From positions 1 through 57,598 of the forward strand of contig JALLBK010000139.1 of assembly GCA_036940085.1 (NCBI GenBank): a stretch of DNA of 57,598 nt. Direction: 5' to 3'. Positions within the stretch are counted from its first letter, which is position 1. Each line of letters starts with the position of its first letter. The DNA is from Discostella pseudostelligera. Lineage: Eukaryota > Bacillariophyta > Thalassiosirophyceae > Thalassiosirales > Thalassiosiraceae. Shown piece by piece: positions 41,381-53,599 of the stretch. The notes under the pieces are model-generated. The model had not been told where the DNA came from, did no database searches, and worked only from the letters and a program-made list of their open reading frames with translations. Position numbers and translations under genes: made by a program.

Positions 41381-44300
41381 TCATTCAGGGTTCGTGGACC
41401 TGTTCGGCTTCCCTTGCCTCTTTCTATTTCTCTTTGCATCACGCTGCTTTTGTTTTGCCTTAGATAGGATATCATTCTCAATTCGTCGCTGTTCCTCTAT
41501 GAACAATTGCATTTCTTTGTCCTTCTCCTCCTGATCCTGGATCTCTCCAATCGATGCCGCTCTTTCACGTTGCTGGACATACCAATGATTTCCGTGGATG
41601 TGACACATGTGGTCTTCATTGGATCTGAGCGCTTCCTCCTCCTGTTGAATTTCCGAGAAGCTTTTCGTGGCACTACGCTGCTGTCCAACGATGGTCTTGT
41701 TTGCTGGCAAGGTGCCCCATCCTTTCTCAGTCCTACTATTATCCTTCGTAACAGCCTGCTTCGCTCCCCAAGTAGCACCAACGCAACCCAGTGTTTCGAC
41801 AGCCTTTCGTTCCGATCTCTTATTCATAAATGCACTCAATGGGAGGGATAGAACCGGGGAAGAAATTGGAGGAGGAGTCTTCATGCCATAAGCAACTGTA
41901 GTTTGGGTCTGTGCAGGGTGGAAAGTCACAGCGGTGATTGAACGCGCTGAACTCGAAGGACGCTTTGTTGCAATGGGAGTTTTTGAATTCATAGCAAGAA
42001 TCGACGACCTCTGTTGCTGTTCATTCACTATCTCTTGAAAGGATTTCGATCTTTCTCTTCTCTCGGATGGTTGTTCAAGAGGCGAGGAAGTGTTATTGGA
42101 CCAAACACATTTCGACGTCTTGACTCCGGATGGCGTTTTGCAATCAATTGTCACCTGATCGTTCGCCACAGCCTTGCCAATGACACCTTCTCCACTAATT
42201 TTCATCATCATCATTTTACGCTTTGTCGCCATCATGCTTTCGGCCACCTTTTTCTCTTCCTCAGCGTTAGCATGTGCCAATCGATTGCGATGCTTTCGGC
42301 CATTCATGTGGAGAGTATAGCTGTCGCTATCGGGACATACAACATTGCACACATCACAGCAGAATTTTGGAGTATCATCAGCAGCGACGGCGGCCTTGAA
42401 CTCTGCCTTTTCGGGGAATAACTGTCGCTGCACCTGCAGCTGGTCGTCCTTGTTTCCTTTTGCGACATGAGATTGGCCAGCCTGCTTGCTTTTCAGTGCC
42501 ACATCTACCTTCTCAGCAACATGTCGAGCATTTTCCTCCGTGCAATCAACCGGCCGAGACGGATGCTTCTCCCTCCTTGTTCTCCTCTTGACCTTGCTCC
42601 GTTGGGGCGCAATCGCATAATTCTTGAGAAGCGCATGGCTGCCGTCTGCCCAAGTCTCCGAATTTGCAAGATCATACAAAAATGGATGGAAAGTACCATC
42701 ACGTTCATGTCCAATCCGAATTCTGCCAACCAATGCAGTCCTACTACATGATAGGAAGGACGCAAAATCATTCCTATTCCCGACGGCCAAGACACCATCA
42801 AGATTCTCGCGTATGAATTCATCACAAAAGTTTATTAAAGAGCGACTGTCCAGGCGGCGGGCAATAAGGGCTGTTGGTATAACATTGAACATGTCGACGT
42901 TGCGTGAGATTTCAATGGCAGCACAATCCTGAAGCGTCAAAGGTTGGTTTCCATGCAAGGATTCATTCAAAGGTGGAAAGGTCGTCGCCATCAATAATAC
43001 GGTGTGCTCCTTCGCAGCGGCCACTCCAACGGCCCGGTGCACTCTCTGAACCTTACGTGGGCTAGGCTGCCACTTAACTCCCTTGTGGCCAAGTATGTTG
43101 TTACCAACCGAGGTTCCCCATGTGAACAGATGACCGTCAGAGGTAACCACTGCAGTGTGACTTTCCGATGCCGATACTGCAATGGCCTTTCCTCCACCAT
43201 TTTCGGGAAGCATACCTGCAACAAGTTGTGGTGAAGATGCTGCCGATGTCGATGTCGATGCCGATGGGGACATTGGGGTGGGATTTGTTAGACTATTGCT
43301 TCTTGGCCTTCTGCCATCGGTTGCAACGGACCACTCCGAATCAGCATGCTTTAGTCCGACTGTGCCATTATTCGTACCAAGTGACTCTGAGTGTAGACCC
43401 CATGTGTAGACTCTACCATCGACAGTGATGGCGACATTGTGATACTTTGCGCAGGCAATGGCAGTAGGATTGATGCAGCTAGACCTTGCATTAACACCTG
43501 CATTATTTCCCGCCGTCGCTCCGCTTGGGAAGACTACACGCATTACGGAATGGTTGCCATGTCCCCACCCATACACGCTGTTCACCGGCATTGTTGCCAG
43601 CGATGTCGTCTCTGCACCTCCTCCTCTCAAGGTCGGCGGTAAGGTCAGGACAAGAGTAGAGAATTCCGCGGCGGCAATGGCAATAGCCCGCCTACGTGGC
43701 TGTGCGGACCAAAGTCCCTCCACTCGTTGTGGATCATAGCTGCACCGGCCGTTATTGGTCTAAGTTTTGGTCGACAAGAGAATGAAGAACATGAGGTGCC
43801 CGTATTCAATCGACTCTGTGCTGCAGCGACAATACAATTATAGTTTGACACTCACGTCGGGTGCGGGCGAACTCATAGCCCCGCCACATCCATTGTAAAT
43901 GCCCAACTGCCCGCTCCTATTATCACCCCAGCAATAAACCTCTCCCGACTTTGTTAATGCTACGGAATGCCGATCTCCTGCGGCAACCGCCACGACGAAT
44001 GATAGTTTCAGTGATCCCTCGACACGACGAGGCGAGAGTCGACTTGTACTACTGGTTGGGTCAGAATCCTTCCTCGAACCTAATTGGCCAAAGCCATTAC
44101 TTCCCCAGGCGAATACCTTTCCATCGCTTGTGCTGCACAATGAGTGATTTTCGGCGGCGGAAATGCTCACCACAATGCGGTTTGACAATTGACCAAAAAT
44201 AGGAGTGGGAAGGGGACGATGGCATTCATCCCCGGTACCAAGACGTCCAGACTTTCCATATCCAAACGCGTATAGTCGTCCAGACTGCGTCGATACCAAT

Positions 44301-46012
44301 GTGTGATGAGTCGAGGCTGCAATGGCTACCGCGGGGGAATCTACAGCTCCATCCCAAGTTGTCCGATGCCTCGCGTCCTCCATCGACGAATCCAGTTTTT
44401 GATCGCACAATGACGAATTTGACCAATTCCGTCGTAAATCGGAAAGCGCAAACGATTCCACTCGTCGCGGCTTATAACAAGCCTCACCCATCGTCATCAT
44501 GCTTCCTCCCCCTCCTCCTCCACCGACACCACTGCCCCGACCAGAGGAGGAGGTCGCAAACTGCGGCACGCCGAGGGCATAATGATCCGCTCGACCAAAT
44601 GTCAACACCTCACATCCATACTCATCGTTATTCTCAGATTGCGCTCGTCGGTGAGGATGTTCCATATTATCTCCCACATCTTCGTCAGTGTCCGTGTCAT
44701 CATCCTCATCCTCATGTCCGTCATCTTGATGATCATCATCACTGTCCAAATCAACATCATGAAAACTATCCCCCCGCCCTCTCCTTCTTCTGATTTGCCC
44801 CCGAACACCACCATGATGATGTACTGCATCATAATCATCCACCTCATCATCATTGCCATCATTCGTATCCTCCTCATTCTCAATCTCAAAATTCAATGCA
44901 TCATAATCTCGATCATCCCCGAAAGAAATCATGCGTCGCCGACGATTTCTTGACTGTTGTCCACCACGACGACGACTATTATTACTAGTATGCAATCTAT
45001 GCTGATAATACAATGCCAAACGACATCGTTCCAATCCCAATTCGGATGTTTTCCCCAGTAGTTGTAGGGGTGTCAAATTCTCATGATCGGTCGATGACGC
45101 TAGTTTGTTTACGGTTATAATTGCCATGTTGTGTTCATCATTGGTATCATTTCCGACATGGCTGCTGCTGCTGGCAGAAGAACTGGTAGCTCCACATTCA
45201 CCATTCAATCGTAGGTTGCCATTTAATAATTGCAATGGATGATGATGGCTTTGATTCAGTAACATCGATGTCATTAGCCCACCACCAATGATGGAGGAAG
45301 ATGAGCATTTTTTCGAAGTCGACGATGACGAGGAGGAAGAAGAAGAGTCGGCAGCAGCAGCATGTCCCAGCAACAATAATACCGTGAATAAATCCCGATG
45401 GTAAATGGCATGATGCAAGGGTGTGTATCCACTCTCAAAATCACGGGCGAGGAGGAGTCGATGAAAGTGAGATTTGGTTGCTGATGGTGGGAAGTAAGCA
45501 GCATCTGACTTGTGGATGTTGATGCTGCTGTTGTTGTTGTTGTTGCTGCTGTGATTTTTATTGTTGTTGTTGCCACTGCTGGCGGTAGTGCTGCGTTGGA
45601 AGCAATCCATCTCCTTCATTCGAACACACAACGCCTCTATTAAAAATAGTCCATCCAACTTTCTTTCTTTTCGTTCATCACAATCATTGTCGTGAAGCTG
45701 CCACTGCTGCTGCAGCTTGGCATCGCCCACCCTCCCCGCTACATCTGCCACCGCCGCAGACGAAGCCGTCGCCGCCGCCGCGACCACCAAATTATGAAAC
45801 ACAGTCCGTCCATCATTGCCATCGAGTGCATCCGATGCGCCAATGTTGTTGGTATTGTTATTGTCAGCAGTGGCATCATCGTTACCATGAACAAAATGAT
45901 TAAGTAGGGTAGTTGCCGCTGTCAAGTCCGTAGTAGTAGTAGTACGACGCGTCGTCATCGTCGTCATCGAGGTGGTGGCGGAAAAGGAAAAGGGATGCTC
46001 AGTTGGGCTCAT
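41381..46012 (-). CDS. Ankyrin - RCC1 - BTB/BACK-like - U1-type zinc finger protein
   Basis: Exon 1 46012-43856 and exon 2 43759-41381, intron 43760-43855 (GTGAGT to CTTAG), 1511 residues. Joining the exons completes an RCC1 blade (DTNNGRCSYDPQRVEGLWSA). Order: Asn/Ser-rich N-terminus; ankyrin-like repeats (SGYTPLHHAIYHRDLFTVLL; ENLTPLQLLGKTSE); a strongly acidic linker; RCC1 repeats with the usual W/F-G signature (LYAFGYGKSGRLGTGDECHR; VFAWGSNGFGQLGS; VYCWGDNRSGQLG; VYGWGHGNHSV; VYTWGLHSESLG; LFTWGTSVGNN). A BTB/BACK-like segment follows (SLINFCDEFIRENLDGVL), then a C2H2 U1/matrin-type finger (CCDVCNVVCPDSDSYTLHMN with GRKH) and a basic C-terminus. The arrangement ANK-RCC1-BTB recalls human IBtk, without BTB certainty. 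A likely adaptor or chromatin protein. Start chosen at ATG 46012. Confidence 0.75.
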
Positions 46013-46152
46013 TGCGAGAGATAATGGTACACCTAACACCACTATACCGGAACGGCATTTTTTGACCACCGATCAACTATCTACCTATCGAAATCGAATC
46101 TCATGAGAAGATGATGATGTTAGAGCTTGTTAGAGCCGTCGTTGTTGCATTA

Positions 46153-46380
46153 TTTGGCGCGTGTCATTGTCATCGTTGCTGAGATGATTTGGAAGGAAGA
46201 TAATAATTTTGATGAGTTCGATGACGCCGATGATATGAATGATGAGTACATACATGCATCATCTCTGCAGGGACGGAGATTCGAGATTCTCACCTTCCCG
46301 AATTTTTTGAATGGGGTTCCGGATGACGTCACGGAGACTGACCGGCGATGAATGAGTCTCTCTTGAAGCAAGTTCCCGCC
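46153..46380. promoter_or_regulatory. E2F-like and CRE-like sites between divergent genes
   Basis: TTTGGCGCG (46153-46161), a perfect TGACGTCA (46324-46331) and TTCCCGCC (46373-46380) lie in the 500-base region separating the ANK-RCC1 gene (-) from the ion-channel gene (+). Confidence 0.4.
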
Positions 46381-46511
46381 ATATCGATGGCGATGGCGGA
46401 TGGTACATCGGCACGGCAACAATCAACATGAACATCGGCAATCAACTCACTGATATAATACTGCTTCTTTCTTCGACTTCGAGACCATCATAATAGTAAT
46501 AAAATCCTACC

Positions 46512-48233
46512 ATGCCCTCGTCCAACGACAGCTTTCATCACCATCACGATGATCAAACCACCTTCGACATTGTCTCCCAAGACATTGAAGTCTTCACCAC
46601 CAATTACGACCCGTACTCCCCACCCGTGGAGCTCGACATGTCCGGTCATGACACCCACCTCCTCGGACCTAAAATCGTCATGCTAGATTCCTTCGTAGTC
46701 GACTTACTCAATGTCGACACCTCTGCTCAAACCTTTCGTCTGAAACTAATACTAAATATGGATTGGGAGGATGATGGCATTATCGAACCGGAATTCAAGG
46801 CCAAACGTAATTTGGGACGGACTGGCTCCTCCAAGAAACAAGTCCAACGTGGATCCATGGAAAGCATTTGCTCCACCAGCACCAATGGTACCGATGATGC
46901 ATACCGCACTGGGAAATATGTATTAAAACAAACCTATCGTGATGATCCACTCACTACTACCTGGTCTCCGGAATTGGTATTAATGAATGGTATTGCGGAT
47001 GAAGATCCCATTGAGGCTGGGTCTAATTTCCACTCGGTGCAAATGCTTGCCGGTCGACCAGTAATATCTCGAAGTGTATTGTATCAACCTGAATGTCGAT
47101 GTGCGTTCTCCTTCTCCAATTTTCCCTTCGATGAGACTGACTTGGTAGTCAAATTTGGCTCCAATAAATGGAGTTCCGAACAGGTGAAATTCATGTGGTC
47201 CCAACGTCTCGAGGAATCTACCGGGAAGGCATCGGCCCTGAATCAACGAAATAAAAGTTTATTGCGTCGCGGAGTTGATCAAAATGCCATTGGTGGCGTT
47301 GGTCTTAGTGAATTTGAAATCATTGAAATTCGAGTCGAGAGTGATGAAGTCGATGTCAACTCATTGCACAAGTACGATCATGCCTACGGGGCATTTAGTC
47401 ATGCCCATCTCATTATACGTGTCCGACGTGATCCCTACTCGTATTTATTGCGTGTATCGTCGGTGGCAGAACTGTTAATGTTTCTGGAGGTATTGAGCTT
47501 CTTGGCGCATAATGATGATTTGGCGGCACGGTTTAGTATCAGTGGTACCATATTTCTGGCGATGGTTAGTTTGTATGGTCCCATGGCCGATGCGCTACCG
47601 AAGGTTAGTGTGGTAACGAGGGTGGATAAATGGTGAGTTTTGATTTTGTTGAAGCATCCCTTATAACTGTAATTGAAATCCTATCCACCACTCATATTAT
47701 CTCTCTCCCTCCCTCCCTCTCTCTCTCTTCATCCATCTACTATCTGCCTTCTCTTCCGTGTAGGCATCTCCAAAATTTCGTTCTCCTATTTGCATCCAAT
47801 GTCGAGAATCTCTTGGCACACATGCTCCACACCATCCTACCCGAACACATTGTAAAAATCATGGAAAATCTCTTGGCCATCGTGTACCTCTATCTAGTAA
47901 TCCAAAATTTCATTTGGTTTGTCAAGCCATNTCATGGAAAATCTCTTGGCCATCGTGTACCTCTATCTAGTAATCCAAAATTTCATTTGGTTTGTCAAGC
48001 CATTGAAAGATCGGGATGATTTCCCACATCTAAAATTATGGATGGAGGCTCGATTGGATGCATGGAAGGAACCGTGGTGGTGGAAGAAGGGTGGTGTTGA
48101 TAACAGTTCTCTTGAGGAGAGTAGTGGAATATTGTTTGATCAAGTACCCATTTCTTCGTCGAGGCGCGGTACAGTCCGGGCGAAGAATAGCAGTCGTACC
48201 CTCACATCCTCCTCCCAGTTCAAGAATGACTGA
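46512..48233 (+). CDS. Pentameric ligand-gated ion channel (Cys-loop-type) homologue
   Basis: Exon 1 46512-47632, intron 47633-47763 (GTGAGT to TGTAG), exon 2 47764-48233 containing a 73-base assembly duplication (47859-48003) that breaks the frame. Once that is discounted the protein is about 510 residues. The ligand-binding domain has SAQTFRLKLILNMDWEDDG (the loop before the WxD motif) and ECRCAFSFSNFPFDE with LVVKFGS, the Cys-loop FPFDxQ region. The first Cys is present but the second is Leu, so there is no Cys-loop disulfide, as in bacterial GLIC/ELIC. M1 is DPYSYLLRVSSVAELLMFLE, M2 RFSISGTIFLAMVSLYGP followed by ALPKVSVV, M3 LQNFVLLFASNVENLLAHML, and M4 ENLLAIVYLYLVIQNFIWF. The N-terminus (MPSSNDSFHHHHDD) is not a signal peptide; an upstream exon may be missing. 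Confidence 0.7.
47859..48003. repeat. Exact 72-base tandem copy around a single N (assembly artefact)
   Basis: 47859-47930 and 47932-48003 are identical, separated by N at 47931. The copies encode the M4 helix of the channel, and their joint 73-base excess shifts the frame; removing one copy plus the N restores it. Confidence 0.95.
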
Positions 48234-48828
48234 CGTGTGTGTGTGTGTGTGTTGCACATAATAATATGATAGAGCGCAGAATCAATGGGAGGGTGCAGGA
48301 TGATAGAATCTTTGCTTCTTTGGTGCGGAGGAGGACGAGATGGTGGATGATAATATTATGAAGCAGCTAATTTATCGAGAGGGAGCAAGAGGTGATATTC
48401 AATAGAGAATGCAGGACCATTATTGGCAGATAACGCTAGATTGTAGATAAAAAATTGGGTGCAGTCATCTTCTATCCTTCGGGTAGCAAAGACCCACGAT
48501 GAAGGGTTCTACGAAGATCCGACTGTTGAAGAAGGAACAAGTAGATCGTAGATGATCCATCGATGTGCCATCACATTCTCTTTGACAACATTGAGTATCT
48601 ACTATTGAGTAGGTACATGATGCAATCGATTCAAATCACACTCTCCTTTAACATTAAAGGTACTAGTTTTTGCATGTCACAAGAAATGTGAAATTATCTC
48701 GTCCTCTTGGGGGGTCGGTAACACGTCGACATTCTCTCTCTTGAGAGCAGAGGCGATCAATGCACCCCTGATAGTACTACTTGCTTCATCTTCCTACCAG
48801 ACCGTAGTTAGTGAGCAGTTAGCATCTC
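48234..48828. other. Intergenic with (GT)n
   Basis: A (GT)n run at 48235-48252 follows the channel stop. Nothing else was recognised between the convergent ends of the channel gene and RPL10. Confidence 0.45.
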
Positions 48829-49482
48829 TTACTCCTGTCCAGCCAAATACAATGCACTCTTCTCCAACAATCCATGTCGATTATGAACCTTGACAATATT
48901 TCCATCGGCACTCAATTCTCCACTCTTCCTCATCTTCACATACTCCTCTCGGGGATACTTGGTAAATCCCCACTTTAAACTCTTGAGAATCTTTTGACGT
49001 CCGGCGAACTTGAATTTACCACGACGAATGGCTTCAATGATATGGGGTTCACTGGCGTCCTTGCCTCGAACGGAGAGGAGGACTTGACCAATGGAGACAC
49101 GAGCGGCCACACCAATGGGCTTACCGTACGAGTGACGCATGCCGCTCGAAAGCCTATCGGCTCCGGCACACGAAAGCATCTTGTTGGCTCGAATGACATG
49201 GAAGGGATGCACACGCACCCGGATATGATATCCATCCTTACCAACACTGTTGGTCAAATGCTTATTAATGGCAATACGACATGCCTCGAGCGCTTCACTG
49301 GAAATTTGTTGCTTCTCATCACAGACCAAGTGAGCGACAAAGGGGAAGAGATCGACGGGTGCCTTCTTGGCACCCACGTCGTAAATCTTGATTTTGGATT
49401 CGGGTACACCGCGACAGTAGCGGGATTTGATGTAGGGTTTGTTCTTTTGGTAGCGGTAGCAACGGAAGGGACGACGACCCAT
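48829..49482 (-). CDS. RPL10: 60S ribosomal protein L10 (uL16 family)
   Basis: A 217-residue, intronless protein of the cytosolic large subunit, close to the normal 214-220 residues. It starts at the ATG 49482 ([20 protein letters not shown]), which is the conserved N-terminus; the upstream in-frame extension (MPPLPIHSL) is not part of the family. Conserved parts include [44 protein letters not shown] and [11 protein letters not shown]. It is divergent from the cold-shock gene, with a 422-base shared upstream region. Confidence 0.97.
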   Translation of the reverse strand: MGRRPFRCYRYQKNKPYIKSRYCRGVPESKIKIYDVGAKKAPVDLFPFVAHLVCDEKQQISSEALEACRIAINKHLTNSVGKDGYHIRVRVHPFHVIRANKMLSCAGADRLSSGMRHSYGKPIGVAARVSIGQVLLSVRGKDASEPHIIEAIRRGKFKFAGRQKILKSLKWGFTKYPREEYVKMRKSGELSADGNIVKVHNRHGLLEKSALYLAGQE

Positions 49483-49904
49483 GGTTATGATGGAGATATG
49501 ATTTGAATAGGGGAGGCTATGGATAGGTAGGGGTGGCAACGACGCGACGTCGGCGGTGGAAATGGCAGCAGCGCTGGAGGATGAAGGAGGGGGGATGCAC
49601 GTGTCCCAACCTTCATGGACTGTCGATTGTCCAAAATCAAGTAAAGTGCGGTAAGTGGTTTGGATACAACATCAACCACTTTTATCCAAGTTCTATCCGA
49701 AAATTTGGGGATAATATATCTTTCTGTCTGTACTGTTCCTACCGTGGAACATTCGCCAAGATCCATCTGCCTGTCCCACCACCGTTGTCTGCCGCCGCCA
49801 TTGATCCACCCCACAATCTAATTTTTTTGGATTGCACCATGGCCACTGAAAGCCGCTGATCCTCATCATGGTCATGGTCGACAACGACAACATCAACATC
49901 CTCA

Positions 49905-50303
49905 ATGATGATGACACTTCCACGCGCCCTCTTCTCCGACAGCGCCTCCACTACCGCGAAACTCACCGGCACCGTCAAATGGTTCGACGCCAAGAAAGGT
50001 TTCGGTTTCATCACGCCCGACGATGGCACGCCCGATCTCTTCGTCCATCACTCTTCCATTCATGCTTCTGGCTTTCGCTCTCTGGGCGATGGCGAAGCGG
50101 TGGAATATGAAGTAGTCAATGAACCCAATGGGAAAAGTAAGGCGATACATGTTACTGGACCTGATGGGAATTATGTCCAGGGTGCTCCGAGAAGAATGAG
50201 TAGTTACAATGACAATGAGGGATATGGAGGTGGCGGAGGCGGTGGTGGAGGACGGGGAGGGTATGGAGGAGGTGGTGGCTATGGAGGGGGAGAAAGATAT
50301 TAA
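49905..50303 (+). CDS. Cold-shock-domain, glycine-rich RNA-binding protein
   Basis: 132 residues. The cold-shock fold spans about 19-88: [20 protein letters not shown] (RNP1, KGFGFI) and [10 protein letters not shown] (RNP2). It then has [20 protein letters not shown] and a short C-terminal Gly-rich tail ([23 protein letters not shown]). Such proteins act as RNA chaperones in plants and algae. The 18 residues before the domain ([17 protein letters not shown]) may be an organelle presequence, but this is weak. No intron. Confidence 0.9.
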   Translation: MMMTLPRALFSDSASTTAKLTGTVKWFDAKKGFGFITPDDGTPDLFVHHSSIHASGFRSLGDGEAVEYEVVNEPNGKSKAIHVTGPDGNYVQGAPRRMSSYNDNEGYGGGGGGGGGRGGYGGGGGYGGGERY

Positions 50304-50802
50304 GACATAAATGAAAGATACTGCTCGGGGGGAGATCTAGAGATATACATCTTCAAACTACATGATAATAGAGAGAGAGGGGGGGGGTTCGTTTCGGGGA
50401 GAGAGAACTGTCTGCAGTCCATGTGATTTTGATCGTCGACACCTACTAAGGAATGATGATGATGGATTTTACTTACGAGCAGTTGGTGAAAACTCGTTTT
50501 GGGTGCACGTGTTTAGGAAACAAAAAGAGATGATTGGAGATAATATGTAGATGAGATTTGTTTGTTTCGATCAATGATAGAGTTGCTACTGGATAAAGCT
50601 TAATGGCGTTTGGGCTTTCATTATTCAAACCTAATTCGATGCGTCGGCATGGACGTTCTGTGTTCTATTCTCTCTGTTACCATGTGTTGAATTCATGCTT
50701 TTGCATCAAGTTTCTCAATTTGGGGTTTCGGCTGCAATAGCAATAGGCACTATCTGCATAGAGTGGAAAGAGTAAGAGGACGTACAATAATAATAGTGTG
50801 CT
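50304..50802. other. Intergenic, nothing recognised
   Basis: Space between the convergent ends of the cold-shock and Get3 genes; only a (GA)n-G run at 50370-50390 stands out. Confidence 0.4.
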
Positions 50803-53592
50803 CTATGCGTTAGTGACTTCTTCGACCTGCTTCGATGATGATACCATCAGCTGTTCCGACAATGCCTTCAGCCCATACACGCCACGTGGTTCTACATCCA
50901 GCAATTCCACTTGCGTTACACGNCTGTTCCGACAATGCCTTCAGCCCATACACGCCACGTGGTTCTACATCCAGCAATTCCACTTGCGTTACACGGGGTG
51001 GATTGTCCAATCGTTCGACGGCCGATTTTATCTCTTGAATTGATGAGGATTGAGATCTTGTCAATCGAGTTACAAATCCTTGCAACTTTTCGTTCCCATC
51101 TCCATCAGCATCATCATCGTCGTCGTCAATGGCATCCAATACTTGATTCACCACCACATTCCGCACTCGAATAGGCATGTCAGGATCACCAAATGTCAAT
51201 TCATTCATTAGCCGGACACTCTCTCTCACGGCAAGTTCAGTACCAATGGTGACAATAAGAAATTCCGTCGATGTTGGATCCGCAAACATATCCTCCAGAT
51301 CATACATGCTGACTTGGAATTTCAGTAGTGCATTCTTGGCACTCTCCGCAGCATCCTCATCCAGGTTCAAATTATTCGTATTCCTCGCAATGGCACTCGA
51401 AAGCAACATCTTAATGGCAGCATTGGAATTTAATTTCCTTGTCACCATCAACACCTTTTCAATCAAATCCGCCAAGAAGGAGGGTGTGGTGAGCATGCGC
51501 AATGTGTGACCAGTGGGGGCCGTGTCCAATACTACCCGATCGAAATTCCCACCACGGATTAATTGAATGACTTTGGCCAATGCCACAACCTCATCAGTGC
51601 CCGCGGGCAAGGTGTCGATCATTTCACCGAGGGAGCGCAGTGCGGAGGATATGTCGGACGAGGACGAGCTACTACCGTCAGTGTTGATATCGGTATTTTT
51701 GCCAAGGAGCTTGTCGATGGAATCGCGAAATTCTTTTAGTGCCGAGGTAGGATCTATTTCCATTGCCTTCAACGAACCCTCTTCTTCTACGCCCAATTCG
51801 GGTGGTGGTGGAACAACACCGTACAATGGTACATCAACTAATGATCCACCATGCAAATTCATATCGAGTGCATCGCCCAAACTATGAGCTGGGTCGGTAC
51901 TAACCAACGCTACATTATGCCCCGCCGATGCCATGGCAATGGCCAATGAGGCGCTCGTGGTTGTTTTACCAACACCTCCTTTACCGCCACAGATGATAAC
52001 TTTGGGATTGTATATTCGTGCACTGTCCGTGTTCTTTTGCCGATTGTCATCACGTTGATCAAATTGAATCAACCTCGCAAAGTTATTGGTAGTAGCAGTT
52101 GCAGAACTGCCAGCCAAAAATGTTTGTGAGCCAAGATACCCCAGTGCAGGTACCCCTACAAGCTCCATGTCGTAGAAGGGAACTTGAGTTACCGATATGC
52201 CACTCGTTTGCTGTCTGCCATCATCATCACTGTCATCGCTCGGTCGTCCAGAATTACTTTGATATTCCTTACTCATGGACACATCCATACATGCCTCGTC
52301 CAACTCCGAAATCCAACGTTGCTGTCCCGCAACTCGACGTTTGTAGTATCGTTTCATGGCATCAGATACTCCTGTCGCAGCAGCATCACCGCCGCCACCA
52401 CCAATGCATTGATTGACCACCAAATCCGACACACATATCCCCTGCTCATTCAATTCTCCCATTAGCCGTTGACTTTCACGTACACTTAATACAGTCGGTA
52501 TGGTTACCACAACAAATTTTGTACAGGATGCATCTTGCAATCGAATTCGTAATTGAGATGCACGACGTTGGAAATTTTCAAGTGCGGTGAGTGCATCATC
52601 GACATTCATTTTAGTTGATGCTGTTGTCGATGATGGACCTTCTTCCCCACTGCCATTACCACCCATGAACATCTGTATTGTATTCGCCAGCCCCTTCAAT
52701 TTGGCACGCAATGATAGCAATGTTTTCAGGAACCCATCGAGAAATTGAGGCAATTGCAACATTCGCAATGTATGACCTGTCGGTGCTGTATCGACAATAA
52801 TGACATCGTACGACGCTGTTGCTTGTTGTTGTTTCCCACTACCACCAGTATTGTAATTGGGATCCAACACATTGGCCAAGGCAACATACTCATCTAATCC
52901 CGGTGGTGGATTGCGCAACAATGTATTCAATTGCTCTGTCAACCCCAATTCTTCAAGGAATTTATTGTTGGCTAAGGAAGACATATCGAATAGACGTTGC
53001 AAATCATTCTGGAATTCAGCTAGGGCCGCACGTGGATCCACTTCGAGTGCGGAGAGATGACGATTGGTTAATGGATCAGAGAGGATGACTGGTCTTGGCT
53101 GTTGTGGATTGTTGTTGTTACTATGTTGTTGTTGATGAGTTCGTAAGTCGATATCGAGTGCATCTCCCAAAGAATGGGCCGGGTCAGTAGATATGATGAG
53201 CACATTCCAATCATCATTATTGCTATTGGTAGAGGAGGCTAATTCTACAGCAAGTGCGGAGGAGATGGATGTTTTCCCCACGCCTCCTTTGCCACCCACG
53301 AAGATTACCGGAGTATTGTTATTGTTGCTTTTACTGCCATTATTCTTATTGGCAGCAATCAATGATGCAATTTCATCCACCAACGGCTGCAATGAGTGCA
53401 GTCGAGTCGATGAATATGAAGCGATTGTGATGAATGGCAGCCATTACCGTTATTCAACGGTGGCAGCGGCTTCGGCTTCAGGGGTGTGTGATGAAACGCC
53501 CATGATGGTGTCAACAACAACGAGTATGTTGGAGCTGCGAACAGAGACAGCAGGAAGAAGCAGATGGTCGCTAGGGATGCGTCGGCCATCAT
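50803..53592 (-). CDS. Double-domain Get3/ArsA ATPase, possibly plastid-targeted
   Basis: Main exon from about 53390 to the stop at 50803, interrupted by a 73-base assembly duplication (50851-50995); without it the protein ends LSEQLMVSSSKQVEEVTNA. Each half has a deviant Walker A (FVGGKGGVGKTSISSAL; ICGGKGGVGKTTTSASL), STDPAHSLGDALD and DTAPTGHTLRML, so two ArsA/Get3 ATPase domains sit in one chain, as in bacterial ArsA and some Get3 proteins. The main frame has no ATG before the first P-loop. A likely first exon from ATG 53592 encodes a signal peptide (LATICFFLLSLFAAPTYSLL) ending SWAFHHTPLKP, resembling the ASAFAP plastid signal. The obvious intron (53387-53447, GTAATG to TGCAG) is off by one phase, so the junction is unresolved or has an indel. 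Role: tail-anchored protein targeting or arsenite export; targeting is inference. Confidence 0.8.
50851..50995. repeat. Exact 72-base tandem copy around a single N (assembly artefact)
   Basis: 50851-50922 and 50924-50995 are identical around N at 50923. Together they add 73 bases to the last part of the Get3 gene and shift its frame. The unit length is the same as at 47859-48003. Confidence 0.95.
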
Positions 53593-53599
53593 GGTGCAT

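Noticed and set aside
42991..43428. Frames antisense to the RCC1 repeats
   Set aside because: Shadows of the confirmed minus-strand gene.
49483..49539. N-terminal extension of RPL10
   Set aside because: The family begins MGRRP at 49482; upstream codons are untranslated leader.
53387..53447. Intron linking the signal-peptide exon to Get3
   Set aside because: The length of 61 leaves the wrong phase. I mention the exon as a candidate but do not assert this junction.
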